From: Erysipelothrix rhusiopathiae
GTDB taxonomy: Bacteria > Bacillota_I > Bacilli_A > Erysipelotrichales > Erysipelotrichaceae
Direction: 5' to 3'
NCBI RefSeq assembly: GCF_900637845.1
Contig: NZ_LR134439.1
Location: 124,001 to 188,000 of the forward strand
DNA length: 64,000 nt
Shown: piece by piece, positions 25,503 to 33,761 of the stretch
How positions within the stretch are numbered: the stretch's first letter is position 1
How the letters are laid out: every line of letters begins with the position of its first letter
The notes under the pieces: generated by a model
Database searches by the model: none
Seen by the model: the letters and a program-made list of their open reading frames with translations, nothing else
Told to the model about the DNA's origin: nothing
Made by a program: the position numbers and the translations under genes

Positions 25503-27239
25503 ATGACATTTAAAGAACTAGAATTAGAAGAAGAAATCGTAAGAGCAGTAACCGAGAAAGGTTATGAAGAGCCAACTGATATACAATCACAGGCAATTCC
25601 AATATTGCTTGGTAATCATGACTTATTAGCTCAATCTCAAACAGGTACAGGTAAAACTGCGGCGTTTGGGTTACCAATGCTAAGTTTGACTCAACCTGGA
25701 GATAAGAAACGAACAAATTCGTTAATCCTATGTCCTACACGTGAGTTATGTATGCAAGTGGCTGAAGAAATGAGAAGTTTCTCGAAGTATAAACAAGGCG
25801 TTAATATCGCATGTGTATACGGTGGTAGCCCTATTGATAAACAAATTAGAGACCTTAAACGTGGTGCAGACATTGTAGTCGCAACACCGGGTCGTTTAAT
25901 GGATCATATTCGACGTAAGACAATCCGTTTAGATGATTGCCGTCATATTGTCTTGGATGAAGCTGATGAAATGCTAAATATGGGATTTATTGAGGATATT
26001 GAAGAAATTTTTTCATTCCTTCCTGAAGAACGCCAATTCGCATTCTTCTCAGCAACAATGCCTAAGGAAATCGTTAAATTAAGCGAGAAATTTTTGGTTG
26101 AACCAGAAAGAATCACACTATCTCGTAACAATCTAACTGTTTCTCGTATTAAACAAATCTATTACACTGTTGAATCAAGAGATAAAGTTGATTTAACAAT
26201 TCAATTATTACAATTGCATAAAACAAGTGGAACAATGATATTCTGTAATACCAAAAAGATGGTTGATGAACTTACAACGCAATTAAATAAAGCGGGATTC
26301 CCTGCTTTAGGGTTACATGGAGACATGAAACAAGAAATGCGTTCAATGGTAATGAGCCGCTTTAAAAAAGGTATGGTTTCTGTGTTAATTGCAACGGATG
26401 TTGCAGCACGTGGAATCGATGTTGACAGTATGGATGTAGTTATTAACTACGATATACCTCAAGAATTAGAATATTATGTACACCGTATTGGACGTACAGG
26501 TCGTGCTGGTAAAGAAGGTCTTGCAATCACTTTAGTATCACGTAGACAACGTTATGCAATTAAGCAAATCGAACGTTTATCAAATTCAACTATTGTTGAA
26601 ACACCACTACCAACTAAGGAGCAATTAAACGACTTAATGGTAGATCAACTTGCTCGTGAAATCCGTAAATGGAATGATCATGAACAAGGTAAACTCTTTA
26701 ATATCGCGTATGAAGGTCTTCGTAATGAGAACTTTACACAGGAAGAAATTATTGTTGCTTTCATTAATAAGATGATTAGTGAATCAAACTTAGAAGCAAT
26801 CAAAGTTTCAAAACAAAAAGATGTTAAGAATAAAGGTGAAATATCACGTATTGGACTATCAGTTGGAGACCGTGATGGTATCGCTGCAGCTCACCTTGTA
26901 AGTGCAATTGCAACTGCAAGTGGAATTCGCGGAAAAGATATCGGACGTATCAAAATTGATGACAATGAAAGTACCGTGGAAGTTCCTCGTGAATTTGCAC
27001 AAGATATTATTAATAAATTATCAGACACAAAAATTAATAGTAAAGATGTGACCGTTACTATGGTTGATGAATTTGCACAACCAACACCTCGTGGTGGACG
27101 TAATGGACGCGGAGGACGTGACTCACGTCGTGGCGGTGGAAATGATCGTCGCCGTGATGGTGGTGGTCGTCGTGACGGAGGTCGCCGTGATGGCGCAAAA
27201 CGTTCAAGCGATCATGGTCGTCGTAGCAACAAAGGATAG
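25503..27239 (+). CDS. cshA: DEAD-box RNA helicase (CshA/DeaD type)
   Basis: This 578-residue helicase has the Q motif near 1-40, Walker A AQSQTGTGKT near 46, PTRELC, GGSP, TPGRLMDH, VLDEADEMLN near 155, SATMP, ATDVAARGID and HRIGRTGR near 325. A DbpA-type RNA-binding domain (about 450-525) and a disordered RGG/GRRD-rich tail (about 530-578) follow. The family unwinds RNA in ribosome assembly and decay, often at low temperature. The start at 25503 fits the conserved MTFKELELEEEI. AGGA is upstream. Confidence 0.94.
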   Translation: MTFKELELEEEIVRAVTEKGYEEPTDIQSQAIPILLGNHDLLAQSQTGTGKTAAFGLPMLSLTQPGDKKRTNSLILCPTRELCMQVAEEMRSFSKYKQGVNIACVYGGSPIDKQIRDLKRGADIVVATPGRLMDHIRRKTIRLDDCRHIVLDEADEMLNMGFIEDIEEIFSFLPEERQFAFFSATMPKEIVKLSEKFLVEPERITLSRNNLTVSRIKQIYYTVESRDKVDLTIQLLQLHKTSGTMIFCNTKKMVDELTTQLNKAGFPALGLHGDMKQEMRSMVMSRFKKGMVSVLIATDVAARGIDVDSMDVVINYDIPQELEYYVHRIGRTGRAGKEGLAITLVSRRQRYAIKQIERLSNSTIVETPLPTKEQLNDLMVDQLAREIRKWNDHEQGKLFNIAYEGLRNENFTQEEIIVAFINKMISESNLEAIKVSKQKDVKNKGEISRIGLSVGDRDGIAAAHLVSAIATASGIRGKDIGRIKIDDNESTVEVPREFAQDIINKLSDTKINSKDVTVTMVDEFAQPTPRGGRNGRGGRDSRRGGGNDRRRDGGGRRDGGRRDGAKRSSDHGRRSNKG

Positions 27240-27242
27240 CAA

Positions 27243-27269
27243 AAAGATGGGTTTACCCATCTTTTTTTT
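27243..27269 (+). terminator. Intrinsic terminator after the helicase gene
   Basis: AAAGATGGG and CCCATCTTT arms with a TTTA loop and eight T residues. Confidence 0.9.
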
Positions 27270-27333
27270 GTGCTTAATTCGAAAATACTACTATTTATGC
27301 TATTATATCAATAACAACACTCTAGGAGGTCTT

Positions 27334-28314
27334 ATGGAATATAAAGCGCTCGTTTTAAATACCGATCAGGATAATGTCATACCAGAAGTAAAAATACTCA
27401 ATACGGATGATCTAAATCATGATGTTTTAATTAAGGTCTCTTACGCTAGTGTCAACTATAAAGATGGACTTGCGATGAGACCCAAGACACGCGTTGTGGG
27501 AGAATATCCTACAGTTGTCGGTATTGATTTCACTGGTACGATCGTTGAATCGAATGTGGATAAATTCCATATTGGTGATGAAGTTATTGTAACCAGTCAT
27601 GATATCTTGAAATATCAAACGGGTGGTTTTGCGGAATATGCCTCTGTTCCTGCTTCAGAAGTGACATTACTTCCAGAATCACTCAGTTTAAAAACTGCCG
27701 CAATTATTGGAACAGCTGGATATACTGCCGCACTTTCTGTTTATCGTATGATGCAACAAACAAATCCAATGAAACGTGATCCCGTATTGGTTTTAGGGGC
27801 AAGCGGTGGTGTTGGATCTGTTGCATGTGCAATTTTGGATCGGCTTGGATACCCAGTTACAGCAGTGAGTCGTAAAAAAGAAATCGCCCGTGATTATTTT
27901 GACACTTTAAATGTAAAAGAAGTATTGCATCCAGATGAATTGACTGCAGAATCTCTCAAACCACTTGGGAAAATGATGTGGACTGCAGTTATTGATCCAA
28001 TTGGGGGTAAATATAGTTCATATCTCCTACCACATTTGAATTACGAAGGGGTTTATTTATTAAGTGGTAATACAGCGGGAGCTAAATTTGAAACCACAGT
28101 ATTTCCATTTATCTTACGGGGAATCCAAGTGATCGGGATTGATTCGGTGAATAATAATCTCAAAGACGTACTATGGGGATTAATTGCGACAGATTATAAA
28201 CCTCGAAATATTCATGCACTCTGTGACCGCGAGATAAGCCTTGAGGATGTGCCTCAAGCACTTGAAGATATCCTTGAAGGTAAAATGATGGGACGAACTA
28301 TTGTGAAATTGTAA
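27334..28314 (+). CDS. YhdH/YhfP-family NADPH-dependent reductase (MDR)
   Basis: This 326-residue medium-chain reductase lacks the zinc-binding residues of classical alcohol dehydrogenases. It has NYKDGLA near 48, GIDFTGTI near 67, IIGTAGYTAALSVYRM near 126 and the NADPH loop VLGASGGVGSVAC near 151, followed by VTAVSRKKE. YhdH is an acrylyl-CoA reductase; the substrate here is not decided. AGGAGGT precedes ATG 27334. The gene appears monocistronic and converges on rarA. Confidence 0.88.
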   Translation: MEYKALVLNTDQDNVIPEVKILNTDDLNHDVLIKVSYASVNYKDGLAMRPKTRVVGEYPTVVGIDFTGTIVESNVDKFHIGDEVIVTSHDILKYQTGGFAEYASVPASEVTLLPESLSLKTAAIIGTAGYTAALSVYRMMQQTNPMKRDPVLVLGASGGVGSVACAILDRLGYPVTAVSRKKEIARDYFDTLNVKEVLHPDELTAESLKPLGKMMWTAVIDPIGGKYSSYLLPHLNYEGVYLLSGNTAGAKFETTVFPFILRGIQVIGIDSVNNNLKDVLWGLIATDYKPRNIHALCDREISLEDVPQALEDILEGKMMGRTIVKL

Positions 28315-28347
28315 AAAAAAACCGTAGGTATCTACGGTTTCTTTTTT
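28313..28347. terminator. Bidirectional terminator, MDR gene / rarA
   Basis: AAACCGTAG and CTACGGTTT arms with a four-base loop, flanked by A and T runs. The rarA stop codon lies in one arm. Confidence 0.87.
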
Positions 28348-29591
28348 TCTTTGAGTTTTCTTAGATTATTCGTACGTTGAACTTTTTTAAGTTGTTCATA
28401 ATTTGAAGCGTAGGTTTTTTCTGCGGAATTTAGATTTTGAGGACGATAGAATTCCTCGTTTCTAAGTTCATCAGGTAAGTATTGGATTTTATGCCACAAA
28501 TCATTACGGTCATAATCATACATATCTTTGTCATCAACTCCAACAGCATTTAACCGAAGATACTGTGGTACTTGGTGTGCTGTTTCACGTACAGTTTTCA
28601 AGGCCGCATCAATACCATGTTCTCCTGCTTTCGATTTCGGAGAAAGTGCGCACTCAATTACAACGACACTTAAGGGTAACTTTGCTTCCGGAAATCCGAT
28701 GCGTTTTGCAGCATCAATTGCGGTCACAACACGAGCACATAATGCGGGATTCGCAAGTCCGATATCTTCGTAGGCAATCGCAATAAGTCTGCGTTCAATC
28801 GAATCCATATCGCCCACATGAATTAATTTCGCAAGATAATAGAGTGCTGCTTGCACATCACTTCCACGAATTGATTTTTGGAAAGCGCTAAGGGCATCAT
28901 AATGATTGTCACTGTCTTTATCCATCGAAATATTGACAGAGAGACTTAGTTTTTCGAGATGTTTTTCTGTGATGATGTCATCTCGCGTGGATTGTACAAG
29001 TAGGTCAAGTGCATTAAGCGCATAACGAGCATCACCATTACAACTTGAAGCGATGGACTCTAGCACATCTTCTTGAATGACTTGATTGTTTTCAAATACA
29101 GCAGAAGCACGCTTAAGTATGGACACAATATTATTATAAGAGAGCGGTTTAAATTCAAATAAATGTACGCGTGATCGAATTGCGGGATTGATCGAAAAAT
29201 AAGGATTTGCAGTCGTTGCACCAATCATCGTGATAAGACCACTTTCCACATGTGGTAATAAAATATCTTGTTTATCTTTATTTAAACGATGAACCTCATC
29301 GATAATCACAACAAGACCACTGCTCATTTCGGCTTCAAGAAAAAGCGCATCAAGTTTCTTTTTATTATCAGTAACCGCATTAAAAAGACGATACGGTCGT
29401 TTTAACGAATTAGCGATGGCCATCGCAGTCGTTGTTTTTCCCGTACCGGGAGGTCCAAAGAATATCATGGAATGCAAGTTACCGCTCTCCACAACATTTC
29501 GTAAAATTTGATTTTCACCAAGTAAATGTTCTTGTCCGATGATATCATCAATCGTTTCAGGTCTTACTCGGAATGCTAATGGTTTGTTCAT
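28332..29591 (-). CDS. rarA: Replication-associated AAA ATPase RarA (MgsA)
   Basis: This 419-residue clamp-loader-like ATPase acts at stalled replication forks. It has FRVRPETIDDIIGQEHLLG, Walker A GPPGTGKTT near 46, Walker B VVIIDEVHR near 94 and sensor ATTANPYFSIN near 126. The C-terminal tetramerisation domain shows KSIRGSDVQAALYYLAKLI near 229 and the late VGVDD then YDYDRND. AGGGTGATTTT precedes the ATG. It is divergent from dtd. Confidence 0.95.
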   Translation of the reverse strand: MNKPLAFRVRPETIDDIIGQEHLLGENQILRNVVESGNLHSMIFFGPPGTGKTTTAMAIANSLKRPYRLFNAVTDNKKKLDALFLEAEMSSGLVVIIDEVHRLNKDKQDILLPHVESGLITMIGATTANPYFSINPAIRSRVHLFEFKPLSYNNIVSILKRASAVFENNQVIQEDVLESIASSCNGDARYALNALDLLVQSTRDDIITEKHLEKLSLSVNISMDKDSDNHYDALSAFQKSIRGSDVQAALYYLAKLIHVGDMDSIERRLIAIAYEDIGLANPALCARVVTAIDAAKRIGFPEAKLPLSVVVIECALSPKSKAGEHGIDAALKTVRETAHQVPQYLRLNAVGVDDKDMYDYDRNDLWHKIQYLPDELRNEEFYRPQNLNSAEKTYASNYEQLKKVQRTNNLRKLKEKKKP

Positions 29592-29647
29592 AAAATCACC
29601 CTATATATTGTAACATGTTTACGGTAGAATAGAGATGAGGTGATTTC

Positions 29648-30103
29648 ATGAAAATCGTTATACAAAAGGTAAAAGAAGCAAAGGTCATTGTGGAACAAGA
29701 AGTAGTAGGAGAAATTAAGCAAGGTTATATGCTTCTTGTTGGGATGGAGACTGGTGACACAGATGCAGATATTAAAAAGGCAGTGGATAAAATAGCGTCA
29801 ATCCGTTTATTTGATGATGCAGACGGTAAGATCAATTTAAGTATTCAAGATGTTGGGGGGGCGATATTATCCATTTCTCAATTTACATTAGCTGCGGATT
29901 GTCGTAAGGGAAACAGACCAAGTTTTAGTAATGCTATGGAACCGACTCAAGCAAATACGATGTTTGAGGCATTTAATACGGGATTAAGAAATCATGGCAT
30001 TGATGTTGAAACGGGGATTTTCCAAACGCATATGAATGTTGTTTTGGATAATGATGGACCAATCACCATTATGCTTAATATTAAAGATGGTAAGGTAATT
30101 TAA
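29648..30103 (+). CDS. dtd: D-aminoacyl-tRNA deacylase
   Basis: This 151-residue homodimeric enzyme removes D-amino acids from tRNA. The cross-subunit motif SQFTLAADCRKGNRPSF (near 78) holds the SQxTL element, and DGPITIML (near 136) is the GPxT motif, here GPIT. Length matches the family (about 145-150). GATGAGGTGA precedes the ATG. It is followed by folD after 39 bases and has a likely own promoter in the interval with rarA. Confidence 0.95.
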   Translation: MKIVIQKVKEAKVIVEQEVVGEIKQGYMLLVGMETGDTDADIKKAVDKIASIRLFDDADGKINLSIQDVGGAILSISQFTLAADCRKGNRPSFSNAMEPTQANTMFEAFNTGLRNHGIDVETGIFQTHMNVVLDNDGPITIMLNIKDGKVI

Positions 30104-30142
30104 GGTGTGGTATTATTATAGACGTTAATTGGAGATGATAAC

Positions 30143-30997
30143 ATGACAACAATACTGGATGGATTAGCTGTTTCAAAAGCGATACGAGCTTCATTAAAAG
30201 ATGAAACGGAAGTACTGATCAAACAGGGTAAACGTGCGCCTTCACTAACGGTTGTGATCGTAGGCGATGATCCTGCTTCCCAAACGTATGTGAACTCTAA
30301 AGTAAAACAATGTAAGTCTGTAGGGTTTTCTTCACAGGCTATTTCGTGTGAAGTGGATACAACTCAAGAAGCCCTTTTAAAAATCATTCGTACATTAAAT
30401 CACGATAACGATGTAGATGGTATTTTAGTACAGTTGCCGTTACCGAAACATATTGATGAGAATGTTATTATTGAAGCCATTGATCCCCAAAAAGATGTAG
30501 ATGGTTTACACCCGTTAAATGTTGGGTATTTGGAATTAAATCGACCAGGATTTGTTTCGTGTACGCCTAAGGGGATTGTGCGATTGTTGGATTGGTATAA
30601 TGTGGAGCTTGAAGGTAAACGTGCATTAGTGATTGGACGAAGTCGTCTTGTAGGTAAGCCTGTTTCAACGCTTTTAAGCCAAAAGAATGCGACCGTAACG
30701 TTAGCGCACTCAAAAACAAAAAACTTAGAGGAACTTGTTCGATCTAATGATATAATTGTGGTTGCTATGGGTAAACCAGAAGCAATTCCAGCTTCATGGA
30801 TTTCAGATCAACACGTACTTGTTGATGTAGGGATTCATCGCATAGATGGAAATCTAAGAGGTGACGTAGATCGTCGCGCTTATGAGATTGCAGCTTATGC
30901 GACGCCAGTTCCGAAAGGCGTAGGCCCGATGACAATTGCCAGTTTACTGGAAAATACAATGATTGCATATAAACTTAAGGAGTGTCAGCATGATTGA
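30143..30997 (+). CDS. folD: Bifunctional methylenetetrahydrofolate dehydrogenase / cyclohydrolase
   Basis: This 284-residue enzyme interconverts methylene- and formyl-tetrahydrofolate. It has YVNSKVKQCKSVG near 51 with the catalytic lysine, GILVQLPLPKHI near 94, DVDGLHPLNVG and the NADP-binding GRSRLVGKPVS near 164. GGAGATGATAAC precedes the ATG. It overlaps the next gene by eight bases. Its role joins that of glyA, elsewhere in the window, in one-carbon supply. Confidence 0.95.
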   Translation: MTTILDGLAVSKAIRASLKDETEVLIKQGKRAPSLTVVIVGDDPASQTYVNSKVKQCKSVGFSSQAISCEVDTTQEALLKIIRTLNHDNDVDGILVQLPLPKHIDENVIIEAIDPQKDVDGLHPLNVGYLELNRPGFVSCTPKGIVRLLDWYNVELEGKRALVIGRSRLVGKPVSTLLSQKNATVTLAHSKTKNLEELVRSNDIIVVAMGKPEAIPASWISDQHVLVDVGIHRIDGNLRGDVDRRAYEIAAYATPVPKGVGPMTIASLLENTMIAYKLKECQHD

Positions 30998-31193
30998 TAA
31001 AACATATGGTTTAGGTGATATTGTACAAATGAAAAAAGATCATCCATGCAAAAAATCACAATATTTTAAAATAACACGTATGGGTGCAGATATTAAAATT
31101 AAGTGCGAAGGGTGTGGGTCGGTCATTATGCTCACACGTCAAGATTTTGAAAAAAAATTAAAAAAAGTAATCGAAAGAAACGAGGAATTATAG
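30990..31193 (+). CDS. DUF951-family small protein (YyzM-like)
   Basis: This 67-residue protein matches DUF951, small zinc-ribbon-like proteins found beside ychF in Firmicutes. It shows YGLGDIVQMKKDHPCKKSQ near 5 and KCEGCGSVIML near 36, with cysteines at both sites that may bind zinc or nucleic acid. AAGGAG lies before ATG 30990, within the end of folD. The stop touches ychF. The function is unknown. Confidence 0.9.
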   Translation: MIDKTYGLGDIVQMKKDHPCKKSQYFKITRMGADIKIKCEGCGSVIMLTRQDFEKKLKKVIERNEEL

Positions 31194-32297
31194 ATGGCAT
31201 TAACAGCAGGAATTGTTGGATTACCAAACGTTGGGAAATCCACATTATTTAACGCAATCACAAAGTCACAGGTAGAAGCAGCAAACTATCCATTTGCGAC
31301 GATTGCACCAAACGTCGGTGTTGTAAAAGTAAACGACCCACGACTTGACACAATTCAAAAATTTATTGAGTCTAAGAAGATTATTCCTACAACTTTTGAG
31401 TTCACCGATATTGCAGGACTTGTAAAAGGTGCTTCAAAAGGTGAAGGATTAGGAAATCAATTTCTATCAAATATTCGTGAAGTGGATGCTATCGTACATG
31501 TTGTGCGTTGTTTTGCAAACTCAGATATTGTGCATGAGCATGGTATTGTCGGAGATCCAATCTCAGATATTGAAATTATTGAAATTGAACTGATGCTTGC
31601 GGATTTACAAAGTGTGGAAAACCGAATTTCTCGCGTAGGACGCAAAGCGAAATCCAATGATAAAGAAGCAATGGCGGAAATGAAGTTATTAGATCGTGCT
31701 AAAGAAACACTCGAAAATAACCGACCATTAAGCGATCTTAACTTAAATGAAGATGATGAGAAACTTGCACGTACATTCCATTTCTTAACCATTAAACCTG
31801 TCATCTATGTAGCGAATATTGATGAAGACAGTCTTATGGACATTGATGGGAACGAAATGTACCAAAAAGTAAAAGCTTATGCGGAAGCACGTTCATGTCG
31901 TGTTATTCCAGTATGCGCTAAGGTCGAAGAAGATTTATCAAGTCTTGAAGATGATGAAAAAGCAGCATTCTTGTCAGACTTAGGTGTTCAAGAAAGTGGT
32001 TTAGATGTATTAGTTCGAAATAGCTATGAAATCTTAAACTTACGTACATTCTTCACTGCAGGTCCTCAAGAGATTCGTGCTTGGACTTTTGTGAATGGTA
32101 TGAAAGCGCCACAATGTGCTGGAGTGATTCATACAGATTTTGAAAAAGGATTTATTCGTTCTGAAACTTATAATGTAGAAGATTTAGAAGCATACGGAAG
32201 TGAACAAGCAATTAAAGAAGCAGGAAAAATGCGTTCAGAAGGTAAAGAATACGTCATGAAAGATGGCGATATTGTACACTTTAGATTTAATAATTAA
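31194..32297 (+). CDS. ychF: YchF/EngD (Obg-related) ATPase
   Basis: This 367-residue P-loop protein has LPNVGKSTLFNAITKS near 8, the YPFATIAPNVGVV switch, the DIAGLVKGAS motif near 68, and a C-terminal TGS domain (about 280-367). YchF binds ribosomes, hydrolyses ATP rather than GTP, and is linked with oxidative stress. The specificity motif appears as NIDED near 205. It is coupled to DUF951 with no gap. Confidence 0.95.
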   Translation: MALTAGIVGLPNVGKSTLFNAITKSQVEAANYPFATIAPNVGVVKVNDPRLDTIQKFIESKKIIPTTFEFTDIAGLVKGASKGEGLGNQFLSNIREVDAIVHVVRCFANSDIVHEHGIVGDPISDIEIIEIELMLADLQSVENRISRVGRKAKSNDKEAMAEMKLLDRAKETLENNRPLSDLNLNEDDEKLARTFHFLTIKPVIYVANIDEDSLMDIDGNEMYQKVKAYAEARSCRVIPVCAKVEEDLSSLEDDEKAAFLSDLGVQESGLDVLVRNSYEILNLRTFFTAGPQEIRAWTFVNGMKAPQCAGVIHTDFEKGFIRSETYNVEDLEAYGSEQAIKEAGKMRSEGKEYVMKDGDIVHFRFNN

Positions 32298-32304
32298 TGA
32301 AAAG

Positions 32305-32340
32305 AACCCCCTATCTACACTAAATTGGATAGGGGGTTTT
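32305..32340 (+). terminator. Intrinsic terminator after ychF
   Basis: ACCCCCTATC and GATAGGGGGT arms with a twelve-base loop and a short T run. Confidence 0.85.
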
Positions 32341-32375
32341 ATGTTAATAAAAAAAAGAACCATCGATTTATTTTA

Positions 32376-32384
32376 TGGTATAAT
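32376..32384 (+). promoter_or_regulatory. Extended -10 promoter of the PstA/DarA gene
   Basis: TGGTATAAT is an extended -10 placing the start near 32391, about 20 bases before the ATG. Confidence 0.65.
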
Positions 32385-32411
32385 GAAACAAAGGTAAGAG
32401 GAGGGAATCTT

Positions 32412-32735
32412 ATGAAATTAGTATTAGCTATTGTTTCAAATGATGACAGTTCTGTAGTTTCAAATGCATTAAATAAAGAAAACTATCAAGTAACACGTCT
32501 CGCTACAACCGGAGGATTCTTACGCGCAGGGAACACAACATTAATTATTGGTGTTGATGATGATCGCGTGGAAGGATGTTTAGAAATCATTGGTAATGAA
32601 TGTAGTAAACGTACGGAAGTCGTACCATCTACAGCATCCTATGATATCGGACGTTATGCGTCATTCCCTGTGGAAGTCCAAGTTGGTGGCGCAACAGTAT
32701 TTGTGATGGATGTTGAACAATTCCATAAACTTTAA
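32412..32735 (+). CDS. darA: Cyclic-di-AMP receptor PstA/DarA
   Basis: This 107-residue PII-like protein binds the second messenger c-di-AMP. The N-terminus MKLVLAIVSNDDSSVV, the T-loop part TTGGFLRAGNTTLIIGVDD near 30, and the late VQVGGATVFVMDVEQFHKL match the family (about 109). GAGGAGGG precedes ATG 32412. The gene stands alone between terminators. Its targets are unknown here. Confidence 0.93.
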   Translation: MKLVLAIVSNDDSSVVSNALNKENYQVTRLATTGGFLRAGNTTLIIGVDDDRVEGCLEIIGNECSKRTEVVPSTASYDIGRYASFPVEVQVGGATVFVMDVEQFHKL

Positions 32736-32765
32736 AAAGAAAGAACGTGAGCGTTCTTTCTTTTT
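32734..32765. terminator. Bidirectional terminator after darA
   Basis: Complementary 14-base arms beginning AAAAAGAAAG enclose TGAG. It serves darA and the convergent small gene whose stop lies at its edge. Confidence 0.87.
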
Positions 32766-32943
32766 AAATTAATTCAAAGTATTCTGGCCATCGATATTCC
32801 CGTATGGGCATAGGACGGTTATTATCAAAATAGAGGACAAGTGCGGGTTTAATGCCATTCCAGTTATCCACAATTTCAAAATGAGTGAGATGCCCATCGG
32901 CAATCAGTTGCTTTGCTTTCGCATGATAATTATAATATGCCAT
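32764..32943 (-). CDS. Small protein of unknown function (59 residues)
   Basis: A 59-codon frame reads MAYYNYHAKAKQLIADGHLT at its start and then a compact core with ALVLYFDNNRPMPIREYRWP near 35-54. The aromatic- and proline-rich end looks like a conserved fold rather than chance. GGGGTAAG lies before the ATG on the minus strand. It ends at the bidirectional terminator and is divergent from the VOC gene. I have the impression of a small family in Firmicutes but cannot name it. Confidence 0.75.
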   Translation of the reverse strand: MAYYNYHAKAKQLIADGHLTHFEIVDNWNGIKPALVLYFDNNRPMPIREYRWPEYFELI

Positions 32944-33006
32944 AACTTACCCCGCTTTCATCCATATTCTATACGATTTAACAATAAATATAAAGGCGGT
33001 AGCACT

Positions 33007-33402
33007 ATGAAACTAACACCCAATTTAATGGTTACAAATGTGAATGAAAGCATCCTGTTTTATCAAGAAGTTTTAAACATGGCTGTTTACGATAAAGTGG
33101 AGACTGAATCTGCCGCTATATTCGCAATTCTTGGTATTGGTGAAACAACGTTAATGCTTGAAGAGAAGGAAGCATTGATCGAAGAATATCCAAGTCTTAA
33201 AACAGATTCAATCAAGCCTTCATTAACCCTTTTTATAAAAGTTGAAGATGTTGAAGCTGAATATGAACGGCTCAAGACTCATCCAAATTTAGTAAAAACA
33301 CTGCATAAAACATTTTATGATACATGGGAATTTGCTCTAACAGATCCTGATGGTGTGGTGATTACACTTGCAGGAGGTCCCTATGAAACCGGAGAAAATT
33401 AA
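33007..33402 (+). CDS. VOC-family (glyoxalase/bleomycin-resistance fold) protein
   Basis: This 131-residue protein has the VOC pattern: PNLMVTNVNESILFYQEVL at the start, VYDKVETES, and the final repeat FYDTWEFALTDPDGVVITL. Such proteins bind metal and act on small substrates or bind antibiotics; no specific activity can be assigned. AAAGGCGG precedes the ATG. It overlaps the downstream gene by 20 bases. Confidence 0.85.
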   Translation: MKLTPNLMVTNVNESILFYQEVLNMAVYDKVETESAAIFAILGIGETTLMLEEKEALIEEYPSLKTDSIKPSLTLFIKVEDVEAEYERLKTHPNLVKTLHKTFYDTWEFALTDPDGVVITLAGGPYETGEN

Positions 33403-33739
33403 ACAAGTATGTCTTCAAAATAAAGGGACTGTGTATGATTTTAAAGAAGAATGGAATGCGGAACGTGCGCTTGTCGGCGGAAAAATGTATTTGATGATGG
33501 GAACAAATAAAGAAGGCGATCCCATTGTAACGGTTAAAGCCGAGCCAAGCGAAGGTGCCCGCTATCGTGAGATGTATCCTGGAATAATCACCGAAGGTTA
33601 CTATATGAATAAAGTTCATTGGATTTCAATTCGTATGGATAAGGAAGTGGATGAAACACTCATTGAAACACTTATTAATGAGTCGTATGAACTTATCTTT
33701 AAGAGTTTAACTAAGAAAATGCAGACTGAGATAAAATAA
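33383..33739 (+). CDS. MmcQ/YjbR-family protein
   Basis: This 118-residue protein matches MmcQ/YjbR (DUF419), a CyaY-like fold with double-wing features. It shows GTVYDFKEEW near 14, KMYLMMG, VTVKAEPSEGARYREMYPGI near 57, and YYMNKVHWISI near 80. GGAGG lies before ATG 33383 inside the VOC gene. DNA binding is suggested for some members; the role here is unknown. Confidence 0.87.
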   Translation: MKPEKIKQVCLQNKGTVYDFKEEWNAERALVGGKMYLMMGTNKEGDPIVTVKAEPSEGARYREMYPGIITEGYYMNKVHWISIRMDKEVDETLIETLINESYELIFKSLTKKMQTEIK

Positions 33740-33761
33740 AAAGTTCCGTGAGGAACTTTTT
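33738..33761. terminator. Bidirectional terminator, yjbR-like gene / mvaS
   Basis: AAAAAGTTCC and GGAACTTTTT arms with a GTGA loop; T tracts on both strands. Confidence 0.88.
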
